64,000 bases of DNA from Flavobacterium sp. Root186 (GCF_001428525.1 NZ_LMHW01000012.1:310114-374113); one strand, 5' to 3'; positions 1 to 10,133 are shown, numbered from the stretch's first letter. Numbers and translations are program-made. Notes: a model not told the origin generated them from the sequence alone.

Positions 1-1
1 T

Positions 2-2926
2 CTTAATGCAACGGGTAATATTTTAGTAGGAGTAAAAGATCTGAGAGATGGTGTCTTAAAATATGAAACTTACGGTACCCCTGTAAAAATTCCAATAGAT
101 ATTGGGTACAACAGAAGATATTTTCTTAAAGACCCAATTTATAATTCAAACGCAGAATTGTATGCGAACTTAGATTCTTCACCAGACTTTTATTATGTTA
201 ATGCTCCAGGATTAAATAATGTTTTTATTATTGATGATTCTAATCCTAATGATTATCAGACATCACATACACAAAGAAAATATGTTTCTTCATTTTTATA
301 TCCTAAGGGATATAAATTAGCAGAACTAAAACAAGAAAATCTTGGAAGCTTTCAGGGAATTGGTTTTACAGGAGAAGAAGATGGTAATCCTAGTTTAAAC
401 ATCCCTACAAAACCTGCAGATGTAAATGTTGTTGGTTTTGTTACTTTTAAAACTTTTACTATTACAAATGAGCAAGGACTGGTTTATACTTTTTCTGTTG
501 GTAACATGATTGAAACCAGGACTCTGCCTGTTTTAGTCGATCCAACAATTGCAAGATTAGACCCTTCATACAGTATGGGAATTAATACTTATAATCTAAC
601 TTCTATTTATGACCCGTCAACGCAGCAAAAAGTAGATTTTTTTTATGAAAAGTATCAAATAACCCAGCCACAGCGAATTAAATTTTTGTCGAAGAAAAAT
701 AATATTGGAACTAGCGATTCCTGCAATTTTGGGTTTATTCCTGAATTTGAAGGACAGCCAATATATTCAAATGAACAGCTGATTAAATACCAGGCAGCGA
801 CAAGATTACAAAAGATTGTTTATAATGGTGGGGAAGTGACTTTTTCATATTTATTAGATAGAGAAGATTATAATGATCAATCATTAGATTTAATTACCAT
901 AAATGACAATTTGGGTAATACAATTAAGAATTACCGTCTTAGATATTCCTATTTTGATTCAAAAGAAGGGTGTACAGAAAAAGAATGTAAGAGGCTTAGA
1001 CTCGATCAAATAGATGAATGGTTTCCTAAAGCAAAATTGTATTATAAATTTGAATATAATTATACTAATAAACTGCCTAAACGTTTTTCTTATGAGCAGG
1101 ATTTTTTAGGATATTACAATAATAATGGCTATCAAAATACAGCATACATTGGGGCAAAAGAATCCGGTCCACAGCCTAAATTATATTTCTATCCAAACAA
1201 AGGAGAATTTTCTATTTTACCTTTTGAAAAGAAAAATGATACACAAGGGAGACAAATTACGGGCGATTATAGTTTTGTTCCAAACGATTATTCTTTAACC
1301 GGTCTGTTAAAAAAAGTCACTTATGAAACAGGTGGTTTTACAGAGCTTAATTATGAAAATCACACTTTCAATTTTGATGGTGCAGAATATATTGCTGGGG
1401 GTGCAAGAGTTGAAAGTCAGGTAATAAATGATGGAAACGGGAATGTTAGGAACATAAAATACAAATATCAGGAAATAGATGGGAAATCATCAGGATATAT
1501 AAGTGGTTTACCAATATTTGCCTATCCAAATTCTAAAATTACAAATCCTAATTCACCTCCAGGTCAATGGACACCTTTCTCGTTTACAACTTACGATTTT
1601 GACAAATCAGGATTAGAATTAACTCATGATACTTTCGTGGGTTATTCAAGAGTAGAAGAAATAGAAACAGGAAATGGAAAGACAGAAACTTTATTTTATT
1701 CTCCTAAAGATTATCCGGATAATAAGTCTGTCAAACAATATAGAGATGATTGTGGTAGATATTTAACAGAGAACAGTGCTTTTCCAGGTAAACTTTTTGA
1801 AGATTTAAAAAGTAGAAGAGGCACATTGAAACTAAAGAGGATACTTGATGAAAGCGGTAATAAAATCTCTGAAAGCGAAAATGTATATGAATACAAAATT
1901 TTTTCGTCTATAGATATAAAAAATCATAGTCCTTATAGAATAAGTGATAATAAATATAATCCGAGAATTCGTGTACCAAATTATTATGTTAGCGAAACCT
2001 CAAAAATAAACAGAGAGAGAAATCTTCAGACAAAAGTTATTACTACAGAATATTTTAAAAATAATCCTGTTTTAAATACGAGCACTAACTATGTCTATGA
2101 TCCTAATTTGGATTTACTTAAGGAGATGACTGTTGTTAATTCTGATGGAAGTGAAATTAAAACAAGATACAGATACCCTTTAGATTATGATCTTGCTCCT
2201 TTGTCTTTGGTTTCTTCAAACGATAAATTAATTGATATAGCAGCACTAGTGACTAATAATATAGTAAACACGCCAATTGAAATCAATAATTCTATAGTAA
2301 AAGGAGGGGAAGAATACATGACTGATGGACAGCTTAATTATTTTGAAAACTTAAAACCAGAAAAGTTTTTTAAGTTAGAAAGCAGCGCTCTTATTAATGT
2401 AAATGATTTTAATTTTTCGACTGTTATGTACCCGCCAGGTTTTGTTGCTGACAGTAGATATAAAGAAAAAACATCTTTTACAAAGTATGATAATAAAGGA
2501 AATATATTAGAAATAAAACCGGCGGATGGCATTGTAACAAGCTATATATGGGGTTACAACAGTCAATATCCAATCGCTAAAGTTGTAAATGCTACATATC
2601 AGGAGATTACTAATGTTTTAGGTGCTTCTACGTTGACAAGACTTAATGATGGGGTTAAATACATGCCAATACCCCCGAATCCACAAATTCAGAAGATACC
2701 ATTAACAGATGCAGAAGTCCGCAGTATGTTAAGCGTTTTACGAACAAATTTAACGAATGCACAAATAACAACTTATACTTATAAGCCTCTTATTGGTATG
2801 ACAAGTGAAACAGACATTAATGACAAAACTACATATTATGAATATAGTGATCTAAATAAATTGAAAATTGTAAAGGATAATGAAGGTAATATACTTTCAG
2901 AAAATGAATATAATTATAAAAAATAA
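2..2926 (+). CDS. RHS/YD-repeat protein, 5'-truncated by the window edge
   Basis: The frame is open from the first bases, and the only in-window start before a long body is a TTG at 158, so the gene almost certainly begins upstream and about 975 residues of its C-terminal part are visible. The protein is rich in Tyr, Asp and Gly and carries YD-type repeat segments, for example KTSFTKYDNKGNILEIKP near the end and TYYEYSDLNKLKIVKDNEGN just before the stop. This is the composition of Bacteroidota RHS-repeat shell proteins that are exported and precede a second RHS protein. Only 11 nt separate its stop from the next start, so the two are probably co-transcribed. No C-terminal toxin-like tip is seen, which suggests a shell subunit. 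The N-terminus and any signal peptide lie outside the window. Confidence 0.8.
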   Translation, partial: LNATGNILVGVKDLRDGVLKYETYGTPVKIPIDIGYNRRYFLKDPIYNSNAELYANLDSSPDFYYVNAPGLNNVFIIDDSNPNDYQTSHTQRKYVSSFLYPKGYKLAELKQENLGSFQGIGFTGEEDGNPSLNIPTKPADVNVVGFVTFKTFTITNEQGLVYTFSVGNMIETRTLPVLVDPTIARLDPSYSMGINTYNLTSIYDPSTQQKVDFFYEKYQITQPQRIKFLSKKNNIGTSDSCNFGFIPEFEGQPIYSNEQLIKYQAATRLQKIVYNGGEVTFSYLLDREDYNDQSLDLITINDNLGNTIKNYRLRYSYFDSKEGCTEKECKRLRLDQIDEWFPKAKLYYKFEYNYTNKLPKRFSYEQDFLGYYNNNGYQNTAYIGAKESGPQPKLYFYPNKGEFSILPFEKKNDTQGRQITGDYSFVPNDYSLTGLLKKVTYETGGFTELNYENHTFNFDGAEYIAGGARVESQVINDGNGNVRNIKYKYQEIDGKSSGYISGLPIFAYPNSKITNPNSPPGQWTPFSFTTYDFDKSGLELTHDTFVGYSRVEEIETGNGKTETLFYSPKDYPDNKSVKQYRDDCGRYLTENSAFPGKLFEDLKSRRGTLKLKRILDESGNKISESENVYEYKIFSSIDIKNHSPYRISDNKYNPRIRVPNYYVSETSKINRERNLQTKVITTEYFKNNPVLNTSTNYVYDPNLDLLKEMTVVNSDGSEIKTRYRYPLDYDLAPLSLVSSNDKLIDIAALVTNNIVNTPIEINNSIVKGGEEYMTDGQLNYFENLKPEKFFKLESSALINVNDFNFSTVMYPPGFVADSRYKEKTSFTKYDNKGNILEIKPADGIVTSYIWGYNSQYPIAKVVNATYQEITNVLGASTLTRLNDGVKYMPIPPNPQIQKIPLTDAEVRSMLSVLRTNLTNAQITTYTYKPLIGMTSETDINDKTTYYEYSDLNKLKIVKDNEGNILSENEYNYKK

Positions 2927-2937
2927 TTTAGAAGATC

Positions 2938-5900
2938 ATGAAAAAAATAATATTCTTAATGTTTATATTGTTTCCTGTTTTAGTTTTGAGTCAGACAAAG
3001 GCAGTAAATTATATAAAAACGACGACCTATAAGGTGCCGGCACAAACTAGTATCCCGGCACCAACAATTATTCAGGCCAATCAAAACATAAATTATTTTG
3101 ATGGGTTGGGACGCCCTATTCAACAGATTGCACATCAACAATCACCAACTGGAGCAGATGTTGTTACTCCAATAATATATGATGGCTATGGACGTCAGGA
3201 AAAGGATTATTTGCCTTATGTTTCAAATGTACCTGCTTCACTTAATTATAATACTAATGCTTTCGCAGAAGTTGGAACATTTTATAATACGGGTTTATAT
3301 GAGAATACCACAAATCCTTATTCTCAAAAAGGATTTGAAAAATCGCCACTTAACAGAGTTTTGAGTCAGGCAGCACCTGGTGAAGATTGGAAAATGGGGA
3401 ATGGTCACGAAATAAGATTTGATTATCAGACCAATATAAGCGATGACCAGGTTAGAATTTATGGTGTTTCTTTTACAGCAGGTAATATAGAAGACCCTAA
3501 ATTGACAAATCTTGGTTTTTATCCTGTTTCTAAATTATATAAGATAATTTCCAAAGATGAAAATTGGCAGGAAAATCAATCCAACGCAAAAGATAATACC
3601 TCTGAGGAATTCAAAGATAAACAAGGGCGTCTACTTTTAAAGAGAAAGTATGGGACTGTTGGAGTAGGAACAACTACTGAGAAGTATGATACCTATTATG
3701 TTTATGATGATTTTGGTAATCTAACTTTTGTGATTCCTCCTAAAGCAGCAGATATCATTGGAAATAGTTCCAGTAACATATTAGCGGATGAAACATCTTC
3801 GGCAAAAATTAACGCACAAAGTGTTCCGCTGAACATAAGAGCTACTAATTCAATTCGGTTAATTGACGGTTTTCATGCACAAGCAGGTAGTATATTTACA
3901 GCAGTTATTACGGTTAGTACAGATAACATTTTAGATAATTTATGTTATCAGTATAGGTATGACTCTCGTAAAAGACTTGTAGAAAAGAAAATGCCGGGAA
4001 AGGATTGGGAGTATATAGTGTATGACAAGCTAAACAGACCAGTATTAACTCAGGATGCCAATTTGAGAGTTAATAAAAAATGGATGTTTACCAAATACGA
4101 TCTTTTTAATAGACCGGTATATACAGGTGAATATGTAAACAATGTTGAAACAACTCGCTCTGCTGTACAAGGTTTGGCCAATAGTAGTGTTTTGTTTGAA
4201 AGCAGACAAACTGTTGCACAAATAATAGCAGGAACAGCTGTTAATTATTCAAACTTAGCTTTTCCTAATTCAGGAATTAACTTGTTTACTATTAGTTATT
4301 ATGATGATTATCTAAATGTAGACCTGTACAATGGTACAGCAGCAAATGCCTTATCTTATGGTATAACACCTATGACTAATGCAAAAGGTTTAGTTACGTG
4401 TTCTAAAATACGTGTTTTAAATACGAACAGCTGGATAACTTCTGTTATATATTATGATGGAAAATCAAGGCCTATCTATAATTATAATAAAAATATTTTT
4501 TTAGATATTGAGAGTACAGTAAAAAGTAAGCTTGATTTTACAGGGAAAATTCTGGAAACAACAAGTACTCATCAAAAAGGAGCAAATGCAGTTATTACAA
4601 TAATTGATATTTTTGCCTATGATGATATGGGAAGAATGCTTACTCAAAAGCAAAAAATAAATACACAGGATCCAGAACTTATTGTATCTAATACTTATGA
4701 TAGTTTAGGAAAACTAATCACTAAAGGTGTTGGCGGAAAAGTGAGTAATTCTAATAGATTGCAAAATATTAATTTCACTTATAATATTCGTGGCTGGTTA
4801 AAAGGTATAAACGATTCAGACAGTAACAATGCAACCATTACACTGTCTGATAGTAGTTTGTTTGGATTTCAGATTAGTTACAATAAACCTTCTTCTGGAA
4901 AAGGATTGTATAATGGAAACATCAGTCAGACTTTTTGGAAGAGTGCGAATGGAGATAATAGCTTAAAAAGTTATAATTACAGCTACGATGTACTTAACAG
5001 ATTATCTAATGCAGCAGACAATTTAGGGAAATTTAATGAAAGCATGCAATATGATAAAAATGGAAATATTACCTATTTAAAGCGTTTAGGAGAAATAGTA
5101 GGTGGTAATATTGTTCCTGATATTAATGTTCCATCTCATTTTGGTGTAATGGATGACTTGACGTATACCTATGATTTAGGTAACAGATTAATGAAAGTCG
5201 CTGACTCTGCCCCAATTGACGAATTTGGCTTTAAGGATGATGCTGTAAATACTGCAGCAGATACTCAGGATGACTATAGTTATGATAAGAATGGAAATAT
5301 GCTAACAGATTCAAACAAAGGAATTATTGGTATTTCATATAACCATCTTAATCTTCCTGAAAAAATAACTTCAAATGCGGGTATTATTGATTATGTTTAT
5401 GATGCTGCGGGAGTAAAACAACAAAAAACAGTAAATAATATGGTAACCAATTATGCTGTTGGATTTGTTTATGAGAATGGTATTTTAAAGTTTATTTCGC
5501 AGCCAGAAGGTTACATTGTTAATAATGGTGGAACTTTTGATTATATTTACCAATATCTTGATCATCTTGGAAATGTGAGGCTTAGTTATGGTGATGCAGA
5601 TAATAATGGAGTAATTACTAATACTGAAATTATTGAAGAGAACAATTATTATCCTTTTGGTTTAAAACACAAAGGATATAACTATGTAACAAGAATTGGA
5701 AAAGGGAATGCAACCGCACAAAGATATAAGTACAACGGAAAAGAGCTGCAAGATGAGAATGTTAATGGTTTTCAGTTAAACTTTTATGATTATGGTGCTA
5801 GAAATTATGATCCTGCATTAGGAAGATGGATGAATTTTGATCCTCTTGCAGAAAAAGGACGAAGATGGTCTCCTTACAATTATGCAATGGATAATCCTGC

Positions 5901-6738
5901 GTATTTTATTGATCCAGACGGAATGTGGCCAGATCCTCCTATTGGTTTTAATGCCAGTTTAAGAATTAGTTTTAGTTCTAGTGGTTTAAGTTTCAAAGCT
6001 AATGCATCAATAGGTGTTGGTACTGGCGGGTCGAATCTTCAGGGAGTTGGTTTTGCAGGAGTGAGTGTTTATGCAGGAAATCAATTAGGAACATCTTCAA
6101 TGGCAAGAGGTATTCAGTTTGATGCTACAGCAGGAGCTTATGCTACCCTGGGAGCTGGTAATGGAAATAGTCATGTTGTAAATACATTAAATCCTGATAC
6201 GCCATCTGGACTTACTAATGATTTTAAAACCTCAATTACCTATGGACAAATGTTTACTTATAGTTCAGCTATAAATGCAGAACGAGGGCCACGAGATGGT
6301 GAAGCTATTCAACGATTAGCAATAATTGGCCTAAAAGGAGCTGATATTTCTTTTACAACTTCAAATGATACTGGAATTATGGGAGGAGGAGATACTGATA
6401 AAGGTCAAACAGGAAATGGGACTTTAAATGTTGGTGGAGCAAATGGTTTTTCATTGTCTTATTTAAATTATACAGGTTCTTATGATATGAACCAAAGTAA
6501 TGACATGAAGGCTTCTACTTTTGTTGGTTATGGGCAATATTACAAACAAACACCATATCAGCAGTCTTTAAACCAATCCGCTTTTAGAATTGATGCGTTA
6601 GGTAATAGTGTAATAGGGGGTACAAGTAATGGAAGTATTCAGAATGGTATCCATTCGCAAACAAATACTGGGTTATTTATTTATCCTAACTCTACAATGA
6701 ACTCGAGCGGTTTATTTAATTTATTTTACAGTTATTAA
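2938..6738 (+). CDS. Secreted DUF6443/RHS-core protein with variable C-terminal domain
   Basis: 1266 residues. A signal peptide (residues 1 to about 18, ending VLVLSQ) is followed by a DUF6443-like N-terminal part (YFDGLGRPIQQI, YDGYGRQEKDYLPY) and many YD repeats. Near residues 300-330 is an inserted segment with the motif IRLIDGFHAQAGSIFTA, typical of Bacteroidota surface proteins. The RHS-associated core lies at about 925-995 (RYKYNGKELQDE, YDYGARNYDPALGRW, SPYNYAMDNP) and ends in DPDGM. The last about 265 residues are a different, Gly/Ser-rich, beta-prone domain (SLRISFSSSGLSFKANASIG onward). In polymorphic toxins this position holds the effector. From memory the tip resembles the Bacterial toxin 23 type, but I could not search. 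A small lipoprotein gene follows after 5 nt. Confidence 0.85.
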   Translation: MKKIIFLMFILFPVLVLSQTKAVNYIKTTTYKVPAQTSIPAPTIIQANQNINYFDGLGRPIQQIAHQQSPTGADVVTPIIYDGYGRQEKDYLPYVSNVPASLNYNTNAFAEVGTFYNTGLYENTTNPYSQKGFEKSPLNRVLSQAAPGEDWKMGNGHEIRFDYQTNISDDQVRIYGVSFTAGNIEDPKLTNLGFYPVSKLYKIISKDENWQENQSNAKDNTSEEFKDKQGRLLLKRKYGTVGVGTTTEKYDTYYVYDDFGNLTFVIPPKAADIIGNSSSNILADETSSAKINAQSVPLNIRATNSIRLIDGFHAQAGSIFTAVITVSTDNILDNLCYQYRYDSRKRLVEKKMPGKDWEYIVYDKLNRPVLTQDANLRVNKKWMFTKYDLFNRPVYTGEYVNNVETTRSAVQGLANSSVLFESRQTVAQIIAGTAVNYSNLAFPNSGINLFTISYYDDYLNVDLYNGTAANALSYGITPMTNAKGLVTCSKIRVLNTNSWITSVIYYDGKSRPIYNYNKNIFLDIESTVKSKLDFTGKILETTSTHQKGANAVITIIDIFAYDDMGRMLTQKQKINTQDPELIVSNTYDSLGKLITKGVGGKVSNSNRLQNINFTYNIRGWLKGINDSDSNNATITLSDSSLFGFQISYNKPSSGKGLYNGNISQTFWKSANGDNSLKSYNYSYDVLNRLSNAADNLGKFNESMQYDKNGNITYLKRLGEIVGGNIVPDINVPSHFGVMDDLTYTYDLGNRLMKVADSAPIDEFGFKDDAVNTAADTQDDYSYDKNGNMLTDSNKGIIGISYNHLNLPEKITSNAGIIDYVYDAAGVKQQKTVNNMVTNYAVGFVYENGILKFISQPEGYIVNNGGTFDYIYQYLDHLGNVRLSYGDADNNGVITNTEIIEENNYYPFGLKHKGYNYVTRIGKGNATAQRYKYNGKELQDENVNGFQLNFYDYGARNYDPALGRWMNFDPLAEKGRRWSPYNYAMDNPAYFIDPDGMWPDPPIGFNASLRISFSSSGLSFKANASIGVGTGGSNLQGVGFAGVSVYAGNQLGTSSMARGIQFDATAGAYATLGAGNGNSHVVNTLNPDTPSGLTNDFKTSITYGQMFTYSSAINAERGPRDGEAIQRLAIIGLKGADISFTTSNDTGIMGGGDTDKGQTGNGTLNVGGANGFSLSYLNYTGSYDMNQSNDMKASTFVGYGQYYKQTPYQQSLNQSAFRIDALGNSVIGGTSNGSIQNGIHSQTNTGLFIYPNSTMNSSGLFNLFYSY

Positions 6739-6743
6739 AACTT

Positions 6744-7259
6744 ATGAGAAGTATTTTACTGCTTATACTTGTGTTATTTGCAAGTTCATGTCGATTAACG
6801 CAACATTATACAAAGTATATTGATGAAAATCAGTATGGGAGATTGCATTTGAAAAAAATGAAGTTTGAAAAGTCTTTTACAAAAGAAATGTCTGGTAAAA
6901 TTGAAGCAGATGCTGTGTATTTTAGTTTTTATGAAAATAAAACTATAGATTTAAAGGGGTATGACTATTTGAGATTTTTCAAGTCAGGTCAATTTGCTAT
7001 TTTTGGTAGTAAAATTAACGAAGTTGATGTAAACGATGTTCAAAAAGCTTCTGTAGTAGGTTATTATAATGTAGTAAATAATGTTTTGTTATTAGAGCTT
7101 CCTAATACTTCATTTAGTAAAGCCGGAAAAAGGACAATTAAGAAATTTGAAATAGAAGGTACTACATTAAGGCAGATAGAGAAGAGCAAGAATGAAACAG
7201 AAACAATTTTTACTAAAATAAAAGTAAAGGAAATAAAGCCAGTTTTACCAGATTGGTAA
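6744..7259 (+). CDS. Small lipoprotein, candidate immunity partner of the RHS protein
   Basis: 171 residues starting MRSILLLILVLFASSC, a clear lipoprotein signal with Cys16 as the lipidation site. The mature part is basic and beta-prone with no motif I recognise. It starts 5 nt after the RHS-core gene and is followed by a strong terminator at 7322, so it is the last gene of that transcript. Genes directly behind RHS/polymorphic-toxin genes are usually immunity genes, and a periplasm-facing lipoprotein would fit an effector acting in the envelope. That role is inferred from position only. It could equally be an assembly or surface accessory lipoprotein. Confidence 0.75.
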   Translation: MRSILLLILVLFASSCRLTQHYTKYIDENQYGRLHLKKMKFEKSFTKEMSGKIEADAVYFSFYENKTIDLKGYDYLRFFKSGQFAIFGSKINEVDVNDVQKASVVGYYNVVNNVLLLELPNTSFSKAGKRTIKKFEIEGTTLRQIEKSKNETETIFTKIKVKEIKPVLPDW

Positions 7260-7321
7260 AATTGATACATAAGAATCTAAGACTGCTATAGTAAAACATA
7301 TCTCTCTTATGGTAATTATAA

Positions 7322-7357
7322 AAAACGCAAATGTCTCTGACTTTGCGTTTTTTTTTA
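7322..7357 (+). terminator. Rho-independent terminator of the RHS operon
   Basis: A 10-bp perfect stem (AAAACGCAAA with TTTGCGTTTT) around a 10-nt loop runs straight into a T-run. It lies 63 nt after the small lipoprotein gene. Confidence 0.8.
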
Positions 7358-7390
7358 GAAATGATTAAAGTTTTAAAAGCTTTTACTACA

Positions 7391-7423
7391 AAACAAAAAA
7401 GCTCCAGATTTCTCTGAAGCTTT
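7391..7423 (-). terminator. Terminator of tRNA-Glu, duplicated at tRNA-fMet
   Basis: Read on the minus strand, a roughly 9-bp stem starting AGCTTCAGA, with a GAAA loop, ends in a T-run. The 33 nt here are identical to 14202-14234 behind the initiator tRNA. Confidence 0.75.
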
Positions 7424-7430
7424 GTGTTAG

Positions 7431-7502
7431 TAGTCCGTGGGGGAATCGAACCCCCCTTACCAGGATGAAAACCTGGCGTCCTAACCGATAGACGAACGGA
7501 CC
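7431..7502 (-). tRNA. tRNA-Glu (TTC)
   Basis: The complement folds into a standard cloverleaf. The acceptor GGTCCGT pairs with ACGGACT (one G-U), the D-arm contains GGTTAGGAC, the anticodon stem is CCAGG/CCTGG with loop TTTTCAT giving anticodon TTC, and the T-arm is GGGG-TTCGATT-CCCC. CCA is not encoded. A TTTGCACCCG box lies 13 nt upstream and a terminator follows. Confidence 0.95.
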
Positions 7503-7515
7503 TGTTTTTCTATTG

Positions 7516-7525
7516 CGGGTGCAAA
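7516..7525 (-). promoter_or_regulatory. tRNA promoter box TTTGCACCCG
   Basis: The complement reads TTTGCACCCG just before tRNA-Glu, preceded by TTACATTT. The same 10-mer precedes tRNA-fMet at 14323-14332. The TTTG would be the end of a Bacteroidota -7 box, with GCACCCG spanning the start region. Confidence 0.5.
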
Positions 7526-7619
7526 AATGTAACTAATTTTTGAAAACCACAAAAGATTTCAAAGAAACTTTTTTAGTTATTTTGAAAGAGTTAAAAGTCA
7601 GTAATTTAAAAAAAAAACA

Positions 7620-9140
7620 TTACGCAGAATGTGTAGCAGGGAAATACATTGTCAGGAGATTTAAAGTTGTTTCATAGACCGTTTTTCGTCTTACTTTTGC
7701 AAGCAGCCAGGATAAAAAACTCATAATTACAATATCTTTAGGTCCCTTTTGTGCTGTAATTATAAAATCTTCAATTGCTTTTTGAAATTTTTGTGTTTGT
7801 ATAATTTCAGGTTTCATTACATACTGTTCTACAAACAAAAGATATTGAACAACACGCTCTTCATTTACCGTTAAAAGGTATTTTTTATAACGTCGTTTAA
7901 AACTTTTTATTCGGGATAAAGCCAGTTCTGTGTTTTCTTGTTGCACATGCAGAAGAATTTCGACAAGACATTTTTTTATGGTCCAGTCCATGCCCATTTT
8001 TTTTTCGTACCAACTGTCGGTATGGTTTAATTTTGCAATTTCCTTTACAGCATTGCTTCCGGCATTTTGCTGTATGTAAAAAACGATAAGCATAAGACGG
8101 ATGTCGTTACTGTCGTTAAAATCTGCTTTTTTGTTTGAAGAAAGAGATTTTTCGGCAATTTCTATTGCTTTTTGAGGATGCCCCAGATAATTTTCATTAA
8201 AGGCAAATAATAAAAAATATCTAAGACAGAAACGCTGATAATACTTGCCGGATTGTTTTTGAAGTTCTGTAAACATCAAATCAAGATAACTTAAAGATTT
8301 AGTAAACTGACCATTACGAAAATAGAAGTTAGCGATAAAATACAAAATGTATATATGATAGTATAGATGTCTATCTGTCAGATCAGTTTTTTTACTAATG
8401 AACCTGTAGCTTTTAACAACAAAAGGCTGTATAAGTGAGTAATTGTTGTTTATAGAAGCATATTCGTTGGCAATAAATAATATTTGATACAGAGATTTAA
8501 AAGTTAATCCCTGTTTTAATGATATTTCATGTGTTTCAATAGTGTTTTTTATAAGTGCCTGAAGATCTATTATCCGACCTTCGTGATAAATAGCAGCAAG
8601 TTCACGACGCAAAACAGCATAGCCTAAATTAAGCTGTTCCTCATATTCAAGTTGCTTTTTATTTGCTTTAAACTTTGCTATTATTTTTTCGATAGGTTCT
8701 GAAAGATTGAAATGGGCAAATTGTATCTGAGTCAGATAGATTTCATTAAGAAGATTAAAATGCTCAATATTCAGCGCTATTTCTTCAGCTTTTGCAAGAC
8801 ATTTAAAAGCTGTTTTTATAAGTTTATGTTCAAAAAATAACCGACTTACAACAATAAAACGAAGTATTGTATTTTCTTCTGAACTATCATTTTCAAAACT
8901 TCGATTAGCCATGAAACTAATCATGTTATCATAAAGTCTTTTTCTAAGAGCATGATAAGCATCGGTACTTTTTTTATCTTCTAAAACCTTTTTATTAAAT
9001 TTTATATCGTCAGTTTTTAACGAATTGAATAACTCTATATTGCCAGTGTCTTTGCGCTTGTTCTTTTTTGATAGATATTGTATAAATGCTTTTTTATCAG
9101 TATAATTCATCATATTCGATATTTCCTGGAGCGCATTCAT
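7620..9140 (-). CDS. Hypothetical all-helical protein, TPR-like
   Basis: 506 residues with no signal peptide or membrane segment. The composition (many Leu, Lys, Glu, Tyr, Phe) and repeating helical hairpins such as FKCLAKAEEIALNIEHFNLL and YLDLMFTELQKQSGKYY suggest a superhelical repeat protein, but no clean TPR consensus is visible. It is transcribed alone, away from the divergent yiaA-like gene, with its start at the ATG at 9140. I do not recognise a family. A cytosolic scaffold role would be a guess. Confidence that the gene is real is high because of the long uninterrupted frame with Flavobacterium-like codon use. Confidence 0.8.
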   Translation of the reverse strand: MNALQEISNMMNYTDKKAFIQYLSKKNKRKDTGNIELFNSLKTDDIKFNKKVLEDKKSTDAYHALRKRLYDNMISFMANRSFENDSSEENTILRFIVVSRLFFEHKLIKTAFKCLAKAEEIALNIEHFNLLNEIYLTQIQFAHFNLSEPIEKIIAKFKANKKQLEYEEQLNLGYAVLRRELAAIYHEGRIIDLQALIKNTIETHEISLKQGLTFKSLYQILFIANEYASINNNYSLIQPFVVKSYRFISKKTDLTDRHLYYHIYILYFIANFYFRNGQFTKSLSYLDLMFTELQKQSGKYYQRFCLRYFLLFAFNENYLGHPQKAIEIAEKSLSSNKKADFNDSNDIRLMLIVFYIQQNAGSNAVKEIAKLNHTDSWYEKKMGMDWTIKKCLVEILLHVQQENTELALSRIKSFKRRYKKYLLTVNEERVVQYLLFVEQYVMKPEIIQTQKFQKAIEDFIITAQKGPKDIVIMSFLSWLLAKVRRKTVYETTLNLLTMYFPATHSA

Positions 9141-9266
9141 AAGTATGGTTTTATCAGGATAAAAATAGTAAAAAGTATTTTTATATCATCAGTTTTGTGA
9201 ATAAATTAGTTTTTAGAACTCCTTTTTCATGCTGACATTTGCCTCATAATTATAAAACATAAAATT

Positions 9267-9740
9267 ATGGAACCGCTAAAATCAAATGAATCAAACAACA
9301 ATTCAGAATCAAAAAATGCAAAATCAAATTACGGAAATAACTCTTTAAAGCCAAGTGCCGCTTTCGTTGGCGCATCCTGGATGACATTACTTATAGGTAT
9401 GACCTCCTATTGTATTGGACTTTACAATTCGGCCATGGCTTACAATGAAAAAGGATATTATTTTACAATTCTCCTTTTTGGTCTTTTCTCTGTAATATCA
9501 GTACAAAAAAGTGTAAGAGACAGACTGGAAGGAATTCCAGTAACTGATTTATATTACAGTATAAGCTGGTTTAGTACCATTGCTTCGATAGTATTACTAA
9601 TAATAGGACTTTGGAATGCCAGTTTATTGCTCAGTGAAAAGGGATTTTTCGGAATGTCGTTTGTATTAGGATTGTTTTCTGCCCTTGCTGTACAAAAAAA
9701 CACCAGAGATCTTAAACAATTTGAATCGACTTCTGTATAG
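9267..9740 (+). CDS. yiaA: YiaA/YiaB family inner membrane protein
   Basis: 157 residues with a hydrophilic Asn/Ser-rich N-terminus (1-30) followed by two copies of the YiaA/YiaB two-helix unit. Copy 1 is at about 36-85 (SWMTLLIGMTSYCIGLYNSA then FTILLFGLFSVISVQKSVRD). Copy 2 is at about 98-150 (ISWFSTIASIVLLIIGLWNA then SFVLGLFSALAVQKNTRD). Each copy ends with the family hallmark LFGLF/VQK-RD. It is predicted to sit in the inner membrane with four helices. Function is unknown in the family, with a stress link reported for enterobacterial relatives. It stands alone and divergent from the gene at 7620-9140. Confidence 0.8.
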   Translation: MEPLKSNESNNNSESKNAKSNYGNNSLKPSAAFVGASWMTLLIGMTSYCIGLYNSAMAYNEKGYYFTILLFGLFSVISVQKSVRDRLEGIPVTDLYYSISWFSTIASIVLLIIGLWNASLLLSEKGFFGMSFVLGLFSALAVQKNTRDLKQFESTSV

Positions 9741-9857
9741 TTTTTAGCGGGCCTCATTACTGTCACACAATTGTGCAGTTTTGAGGTTTTCTAATTTTTA
9801 AAAAACCTATGTATATGAAAATATAAATACAAAACGTCTATTTATATTATTGGTGTA

Positions 9858-10133
9858 ATGTTGTTAATAATTAGCATTTTAGATAAAATTTGCTGGATAT
9901 ATATGTGCGCAAAATACACTGAATTTGAAGAAACCAAAGCCGCTTATCTTAGCTTATTTCCTAAGTTTATTGCTAATGCTTTTTTCTTAACTATTATTGA
10001 TATAATCGCATCGGGAATAGCAGCTATTATCTTTTTTGAATCTAAAAAGGCAGGTTATTTGAAGAGACCATCTAAAGTTTTGATGATAATCTCTTTAATT
10101 CTTTGTGGATGGAGTATTTTTTCTTTGATGTGA
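9858..10133 (+). CDS. Small hypothetical membrane protein
   Basis: 91 residues with three likely membrane segments (about 1-17, 38-60 and 73-90) separated by short charged loops (CAKYTEFEETKAAYL, FFESKKAGYLKRPSK). The frame is closed by a TGA at 9816, so ATG 9858 is the only ATG start. No homolog is recalled. It sits 117 nt behind the YiaA/B gene with no obvious terminator between, so read-through is possible. Confidence 0.55.
   Translation: MLLIISILDKICWIYMCAKYTEFEETKAAYLSLFPKFIANAFFLTIIDIIASGIAAIIFFESKKAGYLKRPSKVLMIISLILCGWSIFSLM

Noticed and set aside
158..2926. TTG at 158 as the true start of the first RHS gene
   Set aside because: The frame is open upstream to the window edge with protein-like sequence, so the gene is truncated rather than started there.
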